From assembly GCF_001625215.2 (NCBI RefSeq), contig NC_030387.2, positions 8,336,501 through 8,400,500 of the forward strand: a DNA stretch of 64,000 nt. The letters are read 5' to 3'. This DNA comes from Daucus carota subsp. sativus. Its lineage: Eukaryota > Streptophyta > Magnoliopsida > Apiales > Apiaceae. Below are positions 1-11,931 of this stretch, in pieces (position 1 is the first letter of the stretch; each line of letters begins with the position of its first letter). The position numbers were made by a program, and so were the translations under genes. The notes beneath the pieces were generated by a model that saw only the letters and a program-made list of their open reading frames with translations, did not search any database and was not told the DNA's origin.

Positions 1-56
1 CAGAACATACGTGATTTCCGAGGTCTCCGTTGAAATAGCGGCTCCAAAGATGTTTC

Positions 57-118
<62 letters not shown>

Positions 119-443
119 CATGTATATATATACAGAGATGGAGGGAGGGAGGGGGAGAGAGAGAGAGAGAGAGAGAAGTTCTATGAGTTTTGCAATGTTT
201 TTAGACAATATTTTACTTGCAGAACATTAGTGGTCTCCAAAAAAAAAATAGTCTTCATAGAACTTAACTCTATAATAATGTATATAAATTAAGTTTTTTT
301 TATATAAATTAAGTTTAAAAGAATAATGGTGGAGTTTTTATCTTGCAGTACATCACAAGTGTTTGTAATTTAAACGGTATGAAACTGTTTAATGATGTAA
401 GAAATGTAAGGGTAAGATAACTTTACCTGTTGCAGACTTGACG
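1..443. other. Gene-free AT-rich DNA with microsatellites
   Basis: No gene is seen. The stretch holds a (TA)n run at about 61-112 and a (GA)n run at about 152-176. The short open frame across the TA run only translates the microsatellite (Tyr-Ile repeats). Confidence 0.7.
61..176. repeat. (TA)n and (GA)n microsatellites
   Basis: About 26 uninterrupted TA dinucleotides are followed within 50 bp by a GGGA/GA purine run. This is a simple repeat, likely length-polymorphic. Confidence 0.95.
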
Positions 444-668
444 GGGGTGTATCGGATTAGGATTTTAAAGAATTTTTTTCATTCTTGAATTTCGAGGGTA
501 TTTGATTGAGATTGTTTGAAATCCATTAAAATTTTTGGGTATTCAATTGTGATTTTAAATTATGCTACAAAATCTGATAGTATTCAATTAGGAATTTAAA
601 TTATATCTTAAAAATTCGATTGTATTCAATTGAGAATGTTTAAAATCTATTAAAACTAGCTTTTCTTG

Positions 669-687
669 CCCGCGCTCCGCGCACGGG
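669..687 (-). other. Helitron 3' terminal hairpin
   Basis: Inverted repeat CCCGCGC-TCC-GCGCACGGG: seven pairs with a 2-nt bulge, next to the CTAG terminus. In Helitrons this hairpin is the replication stop signal. Confidence 0.7.
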
Positions 688-1371
688 TGTCTTGATATTG
701 TAGTTGTTTTTTGTGACGTTGTGAAATAATTTTATGATTATAACAGAAAATCAAACCATCATATAATCCCAAATTAAAAATTAAATTAAATAAAATACCA
801 TTTAAAATCAACATAGTCCGGATGAAAAACTCATAGTCTATAAAGGATTTGAGCTTAATCTCAAATACTTTATTACATTATTGTTTCACAAAAAATGTAA
901 ATATTGTAGTATGATTATTCAGCTATCTTAGAGATGTTATAATAAGAGATCCAATAGTGATACATATTTATCATGATTAAGCCTAGAATGATATAAAAAT
1001 TTATAAATTATTCTCGTATTGTTTTGAAATCAAATATACAATTATATGATTCCTTGTGAATGATGAGCAAATTAAATAAATATCTATGTCTCATACTATA
1101 TACCGCACTCAAACTTGGATTAACATAGACTTTCGATGCCGGTGTGTTGATAAAGCTAATATCTCCTATAATTGTATAAATTTTCATCAAATAGATTTGG
1201 GAATTAAATGTATTTAGATGTGTATATAATTGAGCCGAACGAAAATTTTGATCTAACCTTCACACATTTGAACCTTCATATATACTTTTTAGAACCAAGA
1301 TCACGGGTATTTCTAAATCGTCTTGATAAATATGAATCGCAGATATAACTTGATATCTAAAGGTTGATTTA

Positions 1372-1797
1372 GTACTTCATCAATATATTTCACAGGAATA
1401 TAATCAGCAAATATTGTGATATACTAAAACGGAAGATTACATATGGTTTAGCAAACTTCGTTCAAAAAAACCATATGAATATACTTCGTCAATGATATGA
1501 AAACATCAGACTTATCACCCATCGTTTCTTCATGCATTATATCTGTATTAGTTTTACAATTCTTATTTTGAGCAAGTCGAGTTAGACCGTAAGTTCCTAC
1601 TCCAGAGATACTTGAAGAAACAATTTCACAACCAGGTGGTTTGGTATCCTTCCATGGTATTCCTTTCTTCCATGGGAGTACAGACACATTTTTCAGTCTT
1701 TCATATCGATTATCAGCCAAGAAATTTAGGCTTGTTGTTCTGTGTATTACTCAAAATACATGGTTTGTATTTCATCAAGTATTCAGATATGACAATT
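1372..1797. repeat. Helitron internal repeat block, copy R1
   Basis: Near-identical direct repeat of 2917-3358 (for example CAGTACTTCATCAATATATT through GATATGACAATTA). The minus strand of this copy is open for 90 codons with PWKKGIPWKDTKPPGCEI-type residues that I do not recognise. The second copy has small indels, so the open frame is not clearly under selection. A gene fragment captured before duplication is possible. Confidence 0.75.
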
Positions 1798-1798
1798 A

Positions 1799-2912
1799 GA
1801 TGGCAATCGGGTCGGGTCGGGTTTCATGAAATCCATATCCACTCCGTTATATTTCGGGTCGGATCGGGTTCGGATATTAAAATGTAAAATCCAAATCCAA
1901 TTCATCGGGTATTTTTTGGTTCCGGATCGGATTCGGGTTTCAGTCAGATATCTTTAAAAAATATTTAAAAATAAAAAAATTATAAACTTGTTAAAATTAT
2001 GATAATTAAGTATTTTTTTTTCAAAATTAGGATTATTTGATGATATTATTTGTTTAATTTAGAATAATATAAGCTTAAACCATATTCTTTTTTATTATTA
2101 CCAATCATTCAATTTATCAATTATAATAAATTTATATAAATATGATTATACTTGAATTATGTGATATAAGACAATAGATCAAATTTTTTTAAATTAATTT
2201 ATTTAATACCCTCATGTCATTTAATAACTTATTTTATACATAATATTAGTGATGAAGTATTTGTCTTGAATAGAAACCCTTATTCATTTAACCTAATCTA
2301 CTAATATTGAGATTATATTACATTCATTAAAAAAATTAAATAACATATGTTATATATATGAGTTATGTTCAAAAGAGAACCATTAGACAGATACTCCCTC
2401 CGTCCCACCAGGATGTTTACGTTCACTGTTTGCACGCATTTTGAGGCTCTTATAAAAGATAGTTCAATAACGTTTTTTTAAATTATTTTTTTTTGAATAA
2501 AAGTTTAAACGTCAAACTTTTTTTCAGGATTTTTTTTAGAATGAAAAACATTATGGAACTATGCTTTATATGAGTCTTAAAATGCGTGCCAAAAAGTAAC
2601 GTAAAGAACCTGGTGGGACGGAGGGAGTATATTATAAAATAATTTAATATGAATATACTATAGTGTATAAATAATATATGTGTATGTGTGTGTGGGTTCG
2701 GTTTTTTTTTCGGATTTCGGGTTCAGATCGGGTTTGGTTCTGATTTCGGATTCCGGATCAGGTTTCGGATCAGTAAAGGTCATATCCAAATCAAAATCCA
2801 AAAAAAATCGGGTACAAAAATCAAATCCAAATCCAAAAAATCGGGTTCGGTATATTCAAAAATTTGGATTTCGGATCGGGTATCCGTCGGATCGGATTAT
2901 TTTGTCATCCCT
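1799..2912. repeat. GGGTCGGG-rich element between the two repeat blocks
   Basis: Its two ends carry mirrored runs of CGGGTCGGGT / CGGATCGGG sequence (1805-1950 and 2690-2905). The left end GATGGCAATCGGG resembles the reverse complement of the right end ATTTTGTCATCCCT. It is probably a non-autonomous DNA transposon. A Stowaway copy sits inside it. Family not recognised. Confidence 0.45.
2394..2627. mobile_element. Stowaway-like MITE
   Basis: It has long terminal inverted repeats starting CTCCCTCCGTCCCACCAGG and a matching right end, flanked by TA target duplications (2392-2393 and 2628-2629). Length is 234 bp and it has no coding capacity. It is nested inside the Helitron. Confidence 0.9.
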
Positions 2913-2916
2913 CTTG

Positions 2917-3358
2917 ATGCAGTACTTCATCAATATATTTCACAGGAATATAATCAGCAAATATTGTGATATACTAATTAAACGGAAGATTACATATGGT
3001 TTAGCAAACTTCGTTCAAAGAAACCGGATAAATAAACTTCGTCAATGATATGAATACATCAAACTTATCACCCATCGTTTCTTCATGCACTATATCTGTA
3101 TTAGTCTTGCAATTCTTATTTTGAGTAAGTCGAGTTAGACCGTAAGCTCCTACTCCGGAGGTACTTGAAGTCTTGAAGAAACAATTTCACAACCAGGTGG
3201 TTTGGTATCCTTCCATGGTCTTCCTTTCTTCCATGGTAGTACAGACGAATTTTTCAGTCCTTCATATCGATTATCAGCCAAGAAATTTAGGCCTGTTGTT
3301 CCATATATTACTCAGAATACATGGTTTGTATTTCATCAAGTATTCAGATATGACAATT
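2917..3358. repeat. Helitron internal repeat block, copy R2
   Basis: Direct copy of 1372-1797. A third, partial and more diverged copy lies at about 6668-6770, close to the Helitron 5' end, where it includes ATCGATTATCAGCCA and GGTTTGTATTTCATCAA. Confidence 0.75.
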
Positions 3359-4749
3359 AAAAACACCGATTAGTTTTCTCAATTATATACAAATGCTATA
3401 ATGTATGCATATATTAAGGGATAGTCAATGTAAGATTATAATTGATTCACTTCATTTGACCTAATTATATTCTTTTTAAAAATATATATAATATATTTGT
3501 CTTTTATTAAAAATATATAAAGATTTCATCTCTACACTTCATTTGATTAATAGTTAAATAAAATAAAAACGTCTTTAATAGAGAAGTAAATTAATTATAT
3601 CATTTCTAATTATATATGTTACATAAATGAATAAGATATTAAATCAATAAATTGGAATCACAGATTATAATTTATATAATGAGATTTTAAACCGCATTAA
3701 AAAATGGATACCCTATACTTAATTGAATGTAAATGTTTCTTAAATTTAAGGGATACGCTATATTTAAATTTACATGGTACACTTTAATTTTTAAAGCAAT
3801 ATCATACAAAAAATCTTCTAGAGTGTTTAATAAATGTTAAAATAAGTGGAAATCAAATTATGTTCGACTATGTATCTTTTTTTGCTATGAATTATAGCAG
3901 TCTATATTCATGAATCGGAAAATATAAAAATTTCATTATCAAGAACTAAAATTGTGGTGTTAAAAAGTGTTCCACTGATTAGGAATTATAACAAAAACTC
4001 TTGATTTGAAAATTAAATGTATTGAATATGGAAACCAATATATATTATACAAAAGAAGATTGTAATAATAACGGCCAATATCAGTTAAATTAAATAAAAT
4101 TTGACTATTTTTCCTTATTTACATATGGGTTATAGCAGGCTATACTCATGTATCCAAAAATTTTAAAAAGTCAAATATATAACAATTTCATTATCAAGAG
4201 CTAAAAATATGGAGTGAAAAAATACTCTATTAATTTGAATTTATAGCAAAAAGTCTTGATTTGAATATTGAATATAATGAATATGGAAACAGCAAAAATT
4301 AAATAAAAAAGTATTTTAGTAATTAATGTCAAAATCAGCGGCAATCAAATAATGTTTGACTTCCATATTTGCATATGAGCTATAACACTCTAGATCCATC
4401 TATCCGAATATTTAAAAATCTAATATATAAAAACTTCCTTATCAAAAGCAAAAATTTTGGAGTGAAAAAAGACTCCATTAATTTGAAATTATAACAAAAA
4501 TTCTAGATTTGGAAATTGAAAATGGAAACCACTACATATTATACGAAAAAGGATTAATGCCAAAATCATTAAAAATCATTATTTTGACTAATTTTCCCTA
4601 TGAGTTAAAAAATGCTAGATTCATGTATCTGGACGGAAATTGCGTCATATTCATTCTCGGTGGCTTTTGACAAAAAACAATGACATACGATAAGATGTAA
4701 ACAAAAAGTCTAGATAATTAGCAGATGTTGAGGAAAAGTGAATATAAAT

Positions 4750-5140
4750 CTTCACACGATGAGCATCCGATAGTGGCCTGGATGAATTATCTCTATTCAG
4801 CAACTGCAAAGAAAACTCAATAACAAAAAGAGGCTCAATAAATTCATTAGAGGACATACATGCATCATAATCACTATTAATACGAAAGGAAATTATGCAA
4901 AAATAATGTAAATAAAGTAATTACAAATTATCTTGTCATCTATACAATATAAAAAAACTCAAAAATCGGAACAGAAATACAAAAAAGAGAACATATTCCA
5001 ATGCTAAGTCATAATCCCATATGCGTAGGTCGTATACTTTCATAAAAGCCTCTATAGCTTTCCAAACTTTCACCCGGTGGCTGCCTTAATCCAATATCAG
5101 GTGAATCAAATGAGCGTCCCACATGAGAATCAAAACGCAA
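4750..5140 (-). pseudogene. Captured Argonaute (AGO) fragment
   Basis: Two exon-like pieces on the minus strand match the linker-1 region of plant AGO1-class Argonautes. The upstream piece (about 5140-4994) reads [20 protein letters not shown] then [17 protein letters not shown]. The next piece (about 4860-4750) reads [19 protein letters not shown] then [13 protein letters not shown]. An intron-like gap of about 130 bp separates them. A stop codon follows MGL where intact AGO proteins have serine. The PAZ, MID and PIWI domains are absent. It lies in the same orientation as the Helitron, consistent with Helitron gene capture. It cannot make a working Argonaute. Confidence 0.75.
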
Positions 5141-6375
5141 AACACTAAGATTACTTTTTGCACAACACAAATCCCAACACGAAGAGTTAAAAATGATGTT
5201 CAAAAAATAATCTCAAGTTCTATATCACAACACAAATCTTTCATTTACACAAAGTGTTCGAACCTTTTCTCAAATTCCTGGAGCATGAAATCAATAGAAA
5301 TCGTGAGGACCGATCTCTCAGCTTTTCTCTATAGTAAATTATCAAACACGTTCAATACAAAATCATGTACTGATTATGATACCTGCAGCGTTCAAACAAC
5401 AAATTTCAGAAACCCGTTAAACAATAATAGAATGAACAAATATACACAATGGAGCAAATATTTTAAACAAAGAATCGAAAATAGTGCAGACCTATTTCAC
5501 GGCCAATGGTGTTATTCTCTTTTTGACTTCGAGACGCCATCTTTTGTCGAAGCATCGTCGCAAGAGAACTTTGATGGATATATACTACCTGATGCATACA
5601 CGGATGAACGCGATTTGTGCAAGATAAGTAGAATTTTATTATATAATACAGTTTATAAGCGCAAAGCAAAGTCCGTAGATAGAGAAATTAATGTGTAAAG
5701 AAAGCCAAGATCAGTAGTACTCCAGCAAAATCCGACCGATGACACAAATCAGTTCGAAAGCCAAGCAAGGATTAGAGGCGTGGAAGAAGGAATGGTTTCG
5801 AATGTGAAATTCAGATTATCTGCTTTGATCTGATAAGAATATCATATGCAAATAAGTAGTAAAGCTTAAATCTGAACTGACGTCGTGATTAGTGGCACGA
5901 TTCAAGGATGCATGATTAATGCTATTTTGAAATTCTGATCTTGATATGATGATCGTGATATGATTTGAATGTGCTCTCAGATCCAACGATACTCGGGTCG
6001 GGTTTCTCGAAGATCCGAAATGTTTCATCTTAGTGTTCATTTGAATAAGGAAGATGTTGGGTCTAACCGGAAGCTTAATGGGTTGATCCAAGAGCATGTG
6101 AAATTACCAAATCAGCCTTAAAATTTTAATTTGATGAAACAAAGTACAACATGTCCAGTGTCCAGTAGCCAAATAATATCATATGAAAAAGAATTGATTT
6201 GATTTTGAATTTAAAATAATGATGATTAGTTTCATATCTTGGAGAGTGCTTCAGAAGTCTTTCCATATTTAAATTAGAAATATAGGATGTCAATAACTAC
6301 ATTTAACAGATAAGCTAAAAATTAGTCAATAACACATTCAGAGTTGAGAATTCATGCTTGCGTATTAGTTAAGAC

Positions 6376-6893
6376 AATTTAATATAAAAGCTAGAATGAA
6401 TGTATAATTTGTGGGATTGTTAAGAGCTGACATATATGAATTAACTGATTAGTTGGTGATTCTGATGTGTCATATTTAAACGTCTTGAAACTGAAATTTT
6501 TTTTATATTATTTTTATATATTTTATTTGACTCACAAATAAATAAATAGATAAAAAATACACAGAAAGCTAGAAATTCAGCAATTCTTGGTTAGATTAAT
6601 TAAATTTTATCTCTTCTTTGCTCGAAGAAAAAAAATAAAAACATAAATCATGATATTTTAAACTGGTCAAATCGATTATCAGCCATGAAATTGAGGTATG
6701 TTGTTCCATGTATTTGTAAGCATATGTGGTTTGTATTTCATCAATCATTCATAAATCACAATTTAACAACACTAATTAATTATGTCAATTAAAATCAAAA
6801 GCAAGAATGCATGCATAATTGTGGGACTGCCTAAAACTTGACATATATGAATCAGTTGATTAGATGGCGCTGCTGATGTGTCATAATTTAAAT
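6376..6893. repeat. Direct repeat near the Helitron 5' end
   Basis: About 105 bp at 6376-6480 recurs at 6786-6893 in diverged form; both contain GACATATATGAATT/CA and TGATGTGTCATA. The 5' subterminal region has been duplicated, which may record an older nested Helitron end. Confidence 0.5.
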
Positions 6894-7195
6894 ACGTGGC
6901 TTTATGACGTGGCTTTATTCGAATTATGTGGACTTCTTGACGTGGCATCGTTCAGGAATTATGATATAAATAGATATGATGGTATTCAAATACTGATGGA
7001 TTTTTTTGGATTTCATAAAATGATGGATTTCATAGCATTGTTTAGTGTATTTTAAGTTTTTTCAAATCCCACCAAAATCCATGAGATTTTGAATCATTGT
7101 GCTTAAATCCTAAGAAATCCATATCAAACTCTGCGACATTTTATTAAGAATCCGCGCAAAATCAAAATCACATTCAATCTATTAAAATCCAAAAA

Positions 7196-7507
7196 CCAAA
7201 AATAATATCAAAAAAATAACCATGGACTACAAATTATCCGCATGATACGTTTGTGTTAATACGTATTTCTTTGGAAATAGCGTGACTGCAGGGCTTTGGT
7301 TAAATTGTAGAGACAGTCTTGTTCACGTTATAATCGCGATTTACGAGGTTTGTTAATGTCTTTTCTATAATGTCACATTCTCATATATTCTATTTGCTTG
7401 ATTCTTGTATTTTGCCTTTTCGATCACTTGTAGGTCTGGCAGGTTTTTTTGGTTTAGGGCGCAGGGGGGGAAAATATTTGTTCCTCGTTTGTCTTGCAGT
7501 TAATTTG
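7196..7507. other. Gene-free spacer
   Basis: About 310 bp between the split MITE and the first tRNA-Lys unit. I see no gene or named repeat in it. Confidence 0.5.
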
Positions 7508-7580
7508 GAATTTCTAGCTCAGTTTGTAAAGCGTACGGCTCTTAACCTTGTGGTCGTGTGTTCAAGCCCCATGGCAGTCG
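7508..7580 (+). pseudogene. tRNA-Lys(CUU) pseudogene
   Basis: It aligns base for base with the intact genes at 10077 and 11932. The CTCTTAA anticodon loop is kept, but the 5' acceptor strand (GAATTTC) no longer pairs with the 3' strand (GCAGTCG). Changes also hit the D-arm (TTTGTAAAG) and T-arm (GTGTGTTCAAG). It marks the start of the oldest unit of the local tandem duplication. Confidence 0.8.
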
Positions 7581-10076
7581 TTTAGTTCTTCAGTATTCTC
7601 TTTATTTAGTGTTGATTAAGTACATGCTAATCTTCTATGTTGCAGTGAGTCTATTGTTTTGATATATTCTTATATAATTAGGATTCGGTTTATACTACTG
7701 AGTGATCTTTGTTTTTTCTATTTATAACTGAATGTGTAGGTTAGACGGTTCACGTCAAAGAATTATCAGTGTTAGATCCCCATTTATTGCCGAATATTCT
7801 TTGAAATGGTTTCTAATTTCTATGTACAGAGTTAGATTGTTGTAGAGTTTGAATTCGAAGTAGGAGTGTTAAGATAAGTATCATAGCATCTTTCCAAATT
7901 TCGGAATTGGCATCTCCTGAGTTGTAAATTCGAGGAGTCATAGTAGGAGTAAGCACTGAAAATCATTCTACATGTTCTTTAAACCTATTAATCAACTGTA
8001 ATCATCGAAACTATAATAAAGACTTTTAACCTTGCTTATTTGAATATGATTCTTATTTGATCTTTCAAGCATTGCAAATTAAGCATGATCCATCTCTGTT
8101 ATCACATCGTTATATTTTATCTATCTTTTATCTTCTTCGGTACAAACACATACAACTGGCTTTACTATCACTGTGTTTATCTCTACATTATATCTATTAG
8201 ATTGGGTAATCAGAAGGAAGATGAGGAAGAAGTTTAAGAATGGGAGAACCCATGTTTTTACTGTTTCAATAACAACTCAATATTGAAATTATCTTATTGA
8301 TGCCTCTCAGCCTTTGATTTTGAGGCCCGGCTTAATGGATGATAAACAAGAAGTTCTTCTGATTGGGGGACTACCAGATCGTGCCTCATGACTATGGATC
8401 ATGCCAGTAGCAGCAGAGCGTATCCACGGCTCCACTCCAAACCTTCACTATTAAGTTGTAACTCATAAGCTCTCTCTTCTAAATCGGCCATCTGGTGATC
8501 CCCCAGTTCTTCTTTATATGAATTATATATATAAGTCTCTCAGATAACTTTGTATGTGGATTCAATAGACCAGTTTCAGGTGTTAGATTATCTTCTTTTG
8601 AACTGATAAGTATACTAGGGGTTCACTGACTTCTTGTTTGTGTGTGTGTGCTGTACAGTTCTATGGGATTTTTATTTGCTATATTTTTTAGCTTTTAGCT
8701 TCTGGTATTCATGGCCATAGCTTCTTGGTTCCTTATCACAGGTGTCCGTCTAGGTGGTAGAATGCTTACTAAGTTAAATTTTGTAATGAACTGCAATTAA
8801 AATTCCAGTATTAAAAAATATATAAAGAAGCTCGAGTATGATCAAAGGTAGATAGTAAGATTATGTTCTTGTGCATATGTCAACATCTTAGCTCCACATT
8901 ATTACGATTTGATATAGACAGTAATAATGTACCCTGTAATGCTCTATGAATAGAGCATCTTGTGTGCATTCAATACCCGAACAAAGTTCTGGGTAAAATG
9001 AGTAAATAGCTGGAACAATTAAAATAATGATATCTCATTCTTCAGCTAGCCTGTTGTTTAACATCCATGGCTATTGAAATCAAACAAATGTCACCTCCGA
9101 CGAGGAAAGAAAGTGATCATTGAGGAGAATTTTTATATATGTTATTAATTAGTTGATATAGATCTAGTGTAAAGGTAAAAGTAGGGATTTATTTATATGT
9201 TCTAATTCAGGGGTTAGTAGTTTTTTAAGTAGGTTATTAATAACAAGCCAAGTTGTTTATAGGTCTCAGGTTATGTTTAAAGGGTTCGTATTTCCTATAT
9301 GTAACCCTCAAATTAGTTTAGACTTAATTACTGGAATAGTACTGAGTTATTGAATCGAGTCTCTTCTTGGGTTGGCAATCATAATTCTTGTCCCTCCATC
9401 GGTTAGAGATCCTTGGATAGCTGATTATCTGTGGTTTATCCACCCAAGTTTTCTTTTTTATCGTTGTAATATCTTATATTCTCTTCCATAGTCTGCCCTG
9501 CATCAAACACTCTGTTGTTTTACTTGATGAGCCACTTGCGTGTCTTTGTATTATCAGTAAATAGACACCTGGTAATATTGAATGCTATTTTGTAGAAACT
9601 ATCTCCATCTACTTTTTTTTTTTTTTAACTGTATTTCATTCAAGTATTCAACTAACATGATTTGATCATTATAAATTATCCTTCTTCAGTTTTGATCAAC
9701 CATGTGTTTATATGTATCATTTTTTCTAATTTATATTTTGTCTGGAATCAGAATTCTAAATGAATTCAATCATCTTAAAATGGAAATTTCATTTATGCTA
9801 AAATCAAAATCTTTTGATCATCAAATTCATGGCGAGCTGCAGATTGTTACTGCGTTTACTGTTCTTTTGCTGCTGATACTGTGTTTACTGTTTGTCGTTG
9901 TAATATATTATCTTCACTCTTCAGTAGTTAGTACATGTTACTTCTATATTGCTTTTCTGGTTACTGGTAAAATCCTTTGTTATCTATCACTTAAAGTGTG
10001 GTAAGTTTTTCCTTTCCGGGGCACAGCAATAGCTTCTTGAGGTTTTTTACAGTTATATTAGTATTTTCAACAGTCA
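7581..10076. repeat. Tandem duplication unit A (non-coding)
   Basis: Blocks in this stretch recur in the same order downstream of the next tRNA: GTTGATTAAG (near 7610 and 10477), TCTTTCCAAATTT...GAATTGGCATC (near 7890 and 10817), CAGTAGCAGCAGA (near 8405 and 11267), TTTTTAGC...CTTCTGGTAT (near 8690 and 11490), AGCCACTTG (near 9530 and 11743). Unit A carries extra insertions, notably about 9095-9500 and 9606-10060. No protein-coding gene is supported; the 100-codon open frame at 9702 has no recognisable features. Confidence 0.7.
8364..8506. other. Inverted repeat, possible RNA stem
   Basis: TGGGGGACTACCAGAT (8364-8379) pairs with ATCTGGTGATCCCCCA (8490-8505) in 14 of 16 positions across a loop of about 110 nt. 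The homologous place in unit B (near 11220-11315) pairs less well, so conservation of a structure is not shown. Confidence 0.4.
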
Positions 10077-10149
10077 GCCCGTCTAGCTCAGTTGGTAGAG
10101 CGCAAGGCTCTTAACCTTGTGGTCGTGGGTTCGAGCCCCACGGTGGGCG
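10077..10149 (+). tRNA. tRNA-Lys(CUU)
   Basis: This is a 73-nt cloverleaf without intron. Acceptor strands GCCCGTC and GGTGGGC pair with one G-T, D-arm box A is TAGCTCAGTTGG, the anticodon stem CAAGG/CCTTG holds loop CTCTTAA with anticodon CTT at 10110-10112, and box B is GGTTCGAGCCC. A T5 pol III terminator follows at 10152-10156. It decodes AAG lysine codons. It is identical to the copy at 11932-12004. Confidence 0.97.
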
Positions 10150-11931
10150 ACTTTTTGGACATGGAATCCGAATTAGGCAAAACTGTAAAAGTATGGTAAA
10201 AATTCAAAACTACACCTGTCTGGTACTGATTAACCTTACCTGCTGATCTCTGTTTTATTCTAAGCTTCTTGATCTTCGTTCTAAGCAAACTCGCAGGGGA
10301 CGACCCACTTTGGACATGGGAGCCGTTTATGGTAAAACCATAAAAGTTTAGTGCAAATTCAAGACTATACCCATCTGGTACTGATTTACCTTAGCTGCTG
10401 ATCTTTGGTTTATTTAAGCATGAGTATGCAGTATAGAGCCGATTATCTACCTCTGTTCTCTTCTTTAAACTTTGTTGATTAAGCCTGCATGCTGATATTA
10501 ATTTGTGTTCTAAGAAACGTGTATACAATCTCAGTCGGGCATATCAAATTACCAAATTTATCTATTAATTCTAGTATACTTTCTACCTGTTTTCTTTGAA
10601 ATTGAAATTGAAATTGAAATTGAAATTGAAATTGAAATGGTTGGTTAGATCTTTCTTTTCTCTCCTTATAATCGAAATGGTTGGTTAGAAGTTGTACTTG
10701 TACATCAAAGTTTTATCTGTGCTAGATCCTCATTTTATTGCTGAATGACCTTTGAATAGTGGCCAAGTACTGAGGTGATAGAGTTATATACTGGCCACGC
10801 ATGAATGTTCCTTTTATCTTTCCAAATTTGAGAATTGGCATCGGCAGAGTTGGAAAGGAATTTTTTCAGGTCACGGTAGAAATAAGCATTAAAAATCATT
10901 CTACTTATGCATTGATCTTATCATCTAGTTCCACACTATTAAAATCTTTCACAATATTATTTGTCGTCTTCACTACTAACAAGTGAAATCATCACATTTC
11001 ACATATTCTTATCTCTTCTCTAGATAAATAATACTTGTTATCTCTTGGAAGGATGACCATAAGAAATGAAGATGAGATATAATTAACAAGTGAGAGGAGA
11101 ATCCTAATTCTTACTGTTTTCGTGAGCATATATAATCTCTTGGAGAAACATCATTCTTGATGCTTCCCTTCTGACCCCAACTCAATAGATAAGTAGTTGA
11201 TGAACAGGAAGCTTGTGTGATTGGGAGACACCCAGATTGTAACAGACTTTAGAGTTTGGATCATCACAGTAGCAGCAGATTTCATCTGGTAAACCCTCAT
11301 TTCTTATCTTCTCTATGCTTATTATGTTATGTAATTTTCTCTGATATATTTGTATGTGGATTCTATACAGCCGTTTCAGGTGTTTGATTTAGCTTTCCGG
11401 GAACCAATGAACATAGTATGTTTTCACTGACTTCTTGATTTTGTGTGTTTGCGAGTTGTTTTATAATTTTTGTTAATTATAAACTTAGTTTTTAGCTTCT
11501 GGTATATATATATATGATCATAGCTTCCTGGTTCCTTATTACAGGTCTCCATTTATACAGTAAAATGCTTACTGTAGGTTAATTTATGTTATGGACTGCA
11601 GTAGAATGCTCGAGTTAGATGGATACTTAAATTATGTGCCTCTTGTGCAAATGAAAAAAATCTCCAGTTCCTCATTCTTCGGCCCATAGATGATTAATAG
11701 TATTAAACGAATGTCACGTCTCTTTAGTTCTTTACAATAAGCCACTTGTATTTGCTTGTAATATCGCAGAATTGACACCTAGACCTGGTACTCTTTTGTG
11801 CTATCTTGTCTTCCTTTTCTTGTATTATGCTTAGCTACTATCCCTCTTGTTAAATTTCTATTTTTCTGCAGACTGCAGCCTACTTTTAGGCTTAAAGGTT
11901 GCTACCACTTTTTATGAAATTTTAACATCCT
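10150..11931. repeat. Tandem duplication unit B (non-coding)
   Basis: This is the shorter partner of unit A, bounded by two identical tRNA-Lys genes. It contains a perfect-to-near-perfect GAAATT hexamer run at 10598-10637 (about 6.5 copies). A short internal duplication just after the tRNA repeats the block ending CTGCTGATCT (near 10241 and 10396). No coding gene seen. Confidence 0.7.
10598..10637. repeat. (GAAATT)n microsatellite
   Basis: Six to seven head-to-tail copies of a hexanucleotide. Confidence 0.9.

Larger units (their letters stand above)
656..6974 (-). mobile_element. Helitron (non-autonomous), 6.3 kb
   Basis: On the minus strand the element begins TCTATTTATATCATAA (from 6974 downward) and ends CTAG (659-656). 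A GC-rich hairpin (CCCGCGC / GCG-CA-CGGG, 69 to 87 of the 600s) lies 9 nt inside the CTAG end. Host A (655) and host T (6975) flank it with no target duplication, as known for Helitrons. The split MITE confirms both ends independently. No Rep/helicase open frame is visible, so it must depend on an autonomous relative. It holds an Argonaute fragment, a Stowaway MITE and three copies of an internal block. Confidence 0.8.
444..7195. mobile_element. Tourist-like MITE, split by a Helitron
   Basis: The left part (444-655) and right part (6975 to about 7195) are the two halves of one element in the same orientation. The intact relative at 20991-21453, read on the opposite strand, runs continuously through the break: its sequence equivalent to ATTAAAA then TCTGATGG corresponds here to ATTAAAA (649-655) and TATGATGG (6975-6982). 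The left end begins GGGGTGTAT. The right end is diverged or truncated, so its limit is approximate. Confidence 0.75.

Noticed and set aside
11-292. Open frame of 93 codons at the window start
   Set aside because: It is a translation of the TA and GA microsatellites (Tyr-Ile and Glu-Arg runs) with no other content.
1372-3358. R1 and R2 as LTRs of a small (TRIM-like) retrotransposon
   Set aside because: The repeats do not start TG or end CA, no PBS or PPT adjoins them, and the DNA between has its own transposon-like ends.
9702-10004. 100-codon plus-strand open frame in the tRNA-Lys region
   Set aside because: Hydrophobic AT-rich translation, not shared with the duplicate unit, no recognisable motif.
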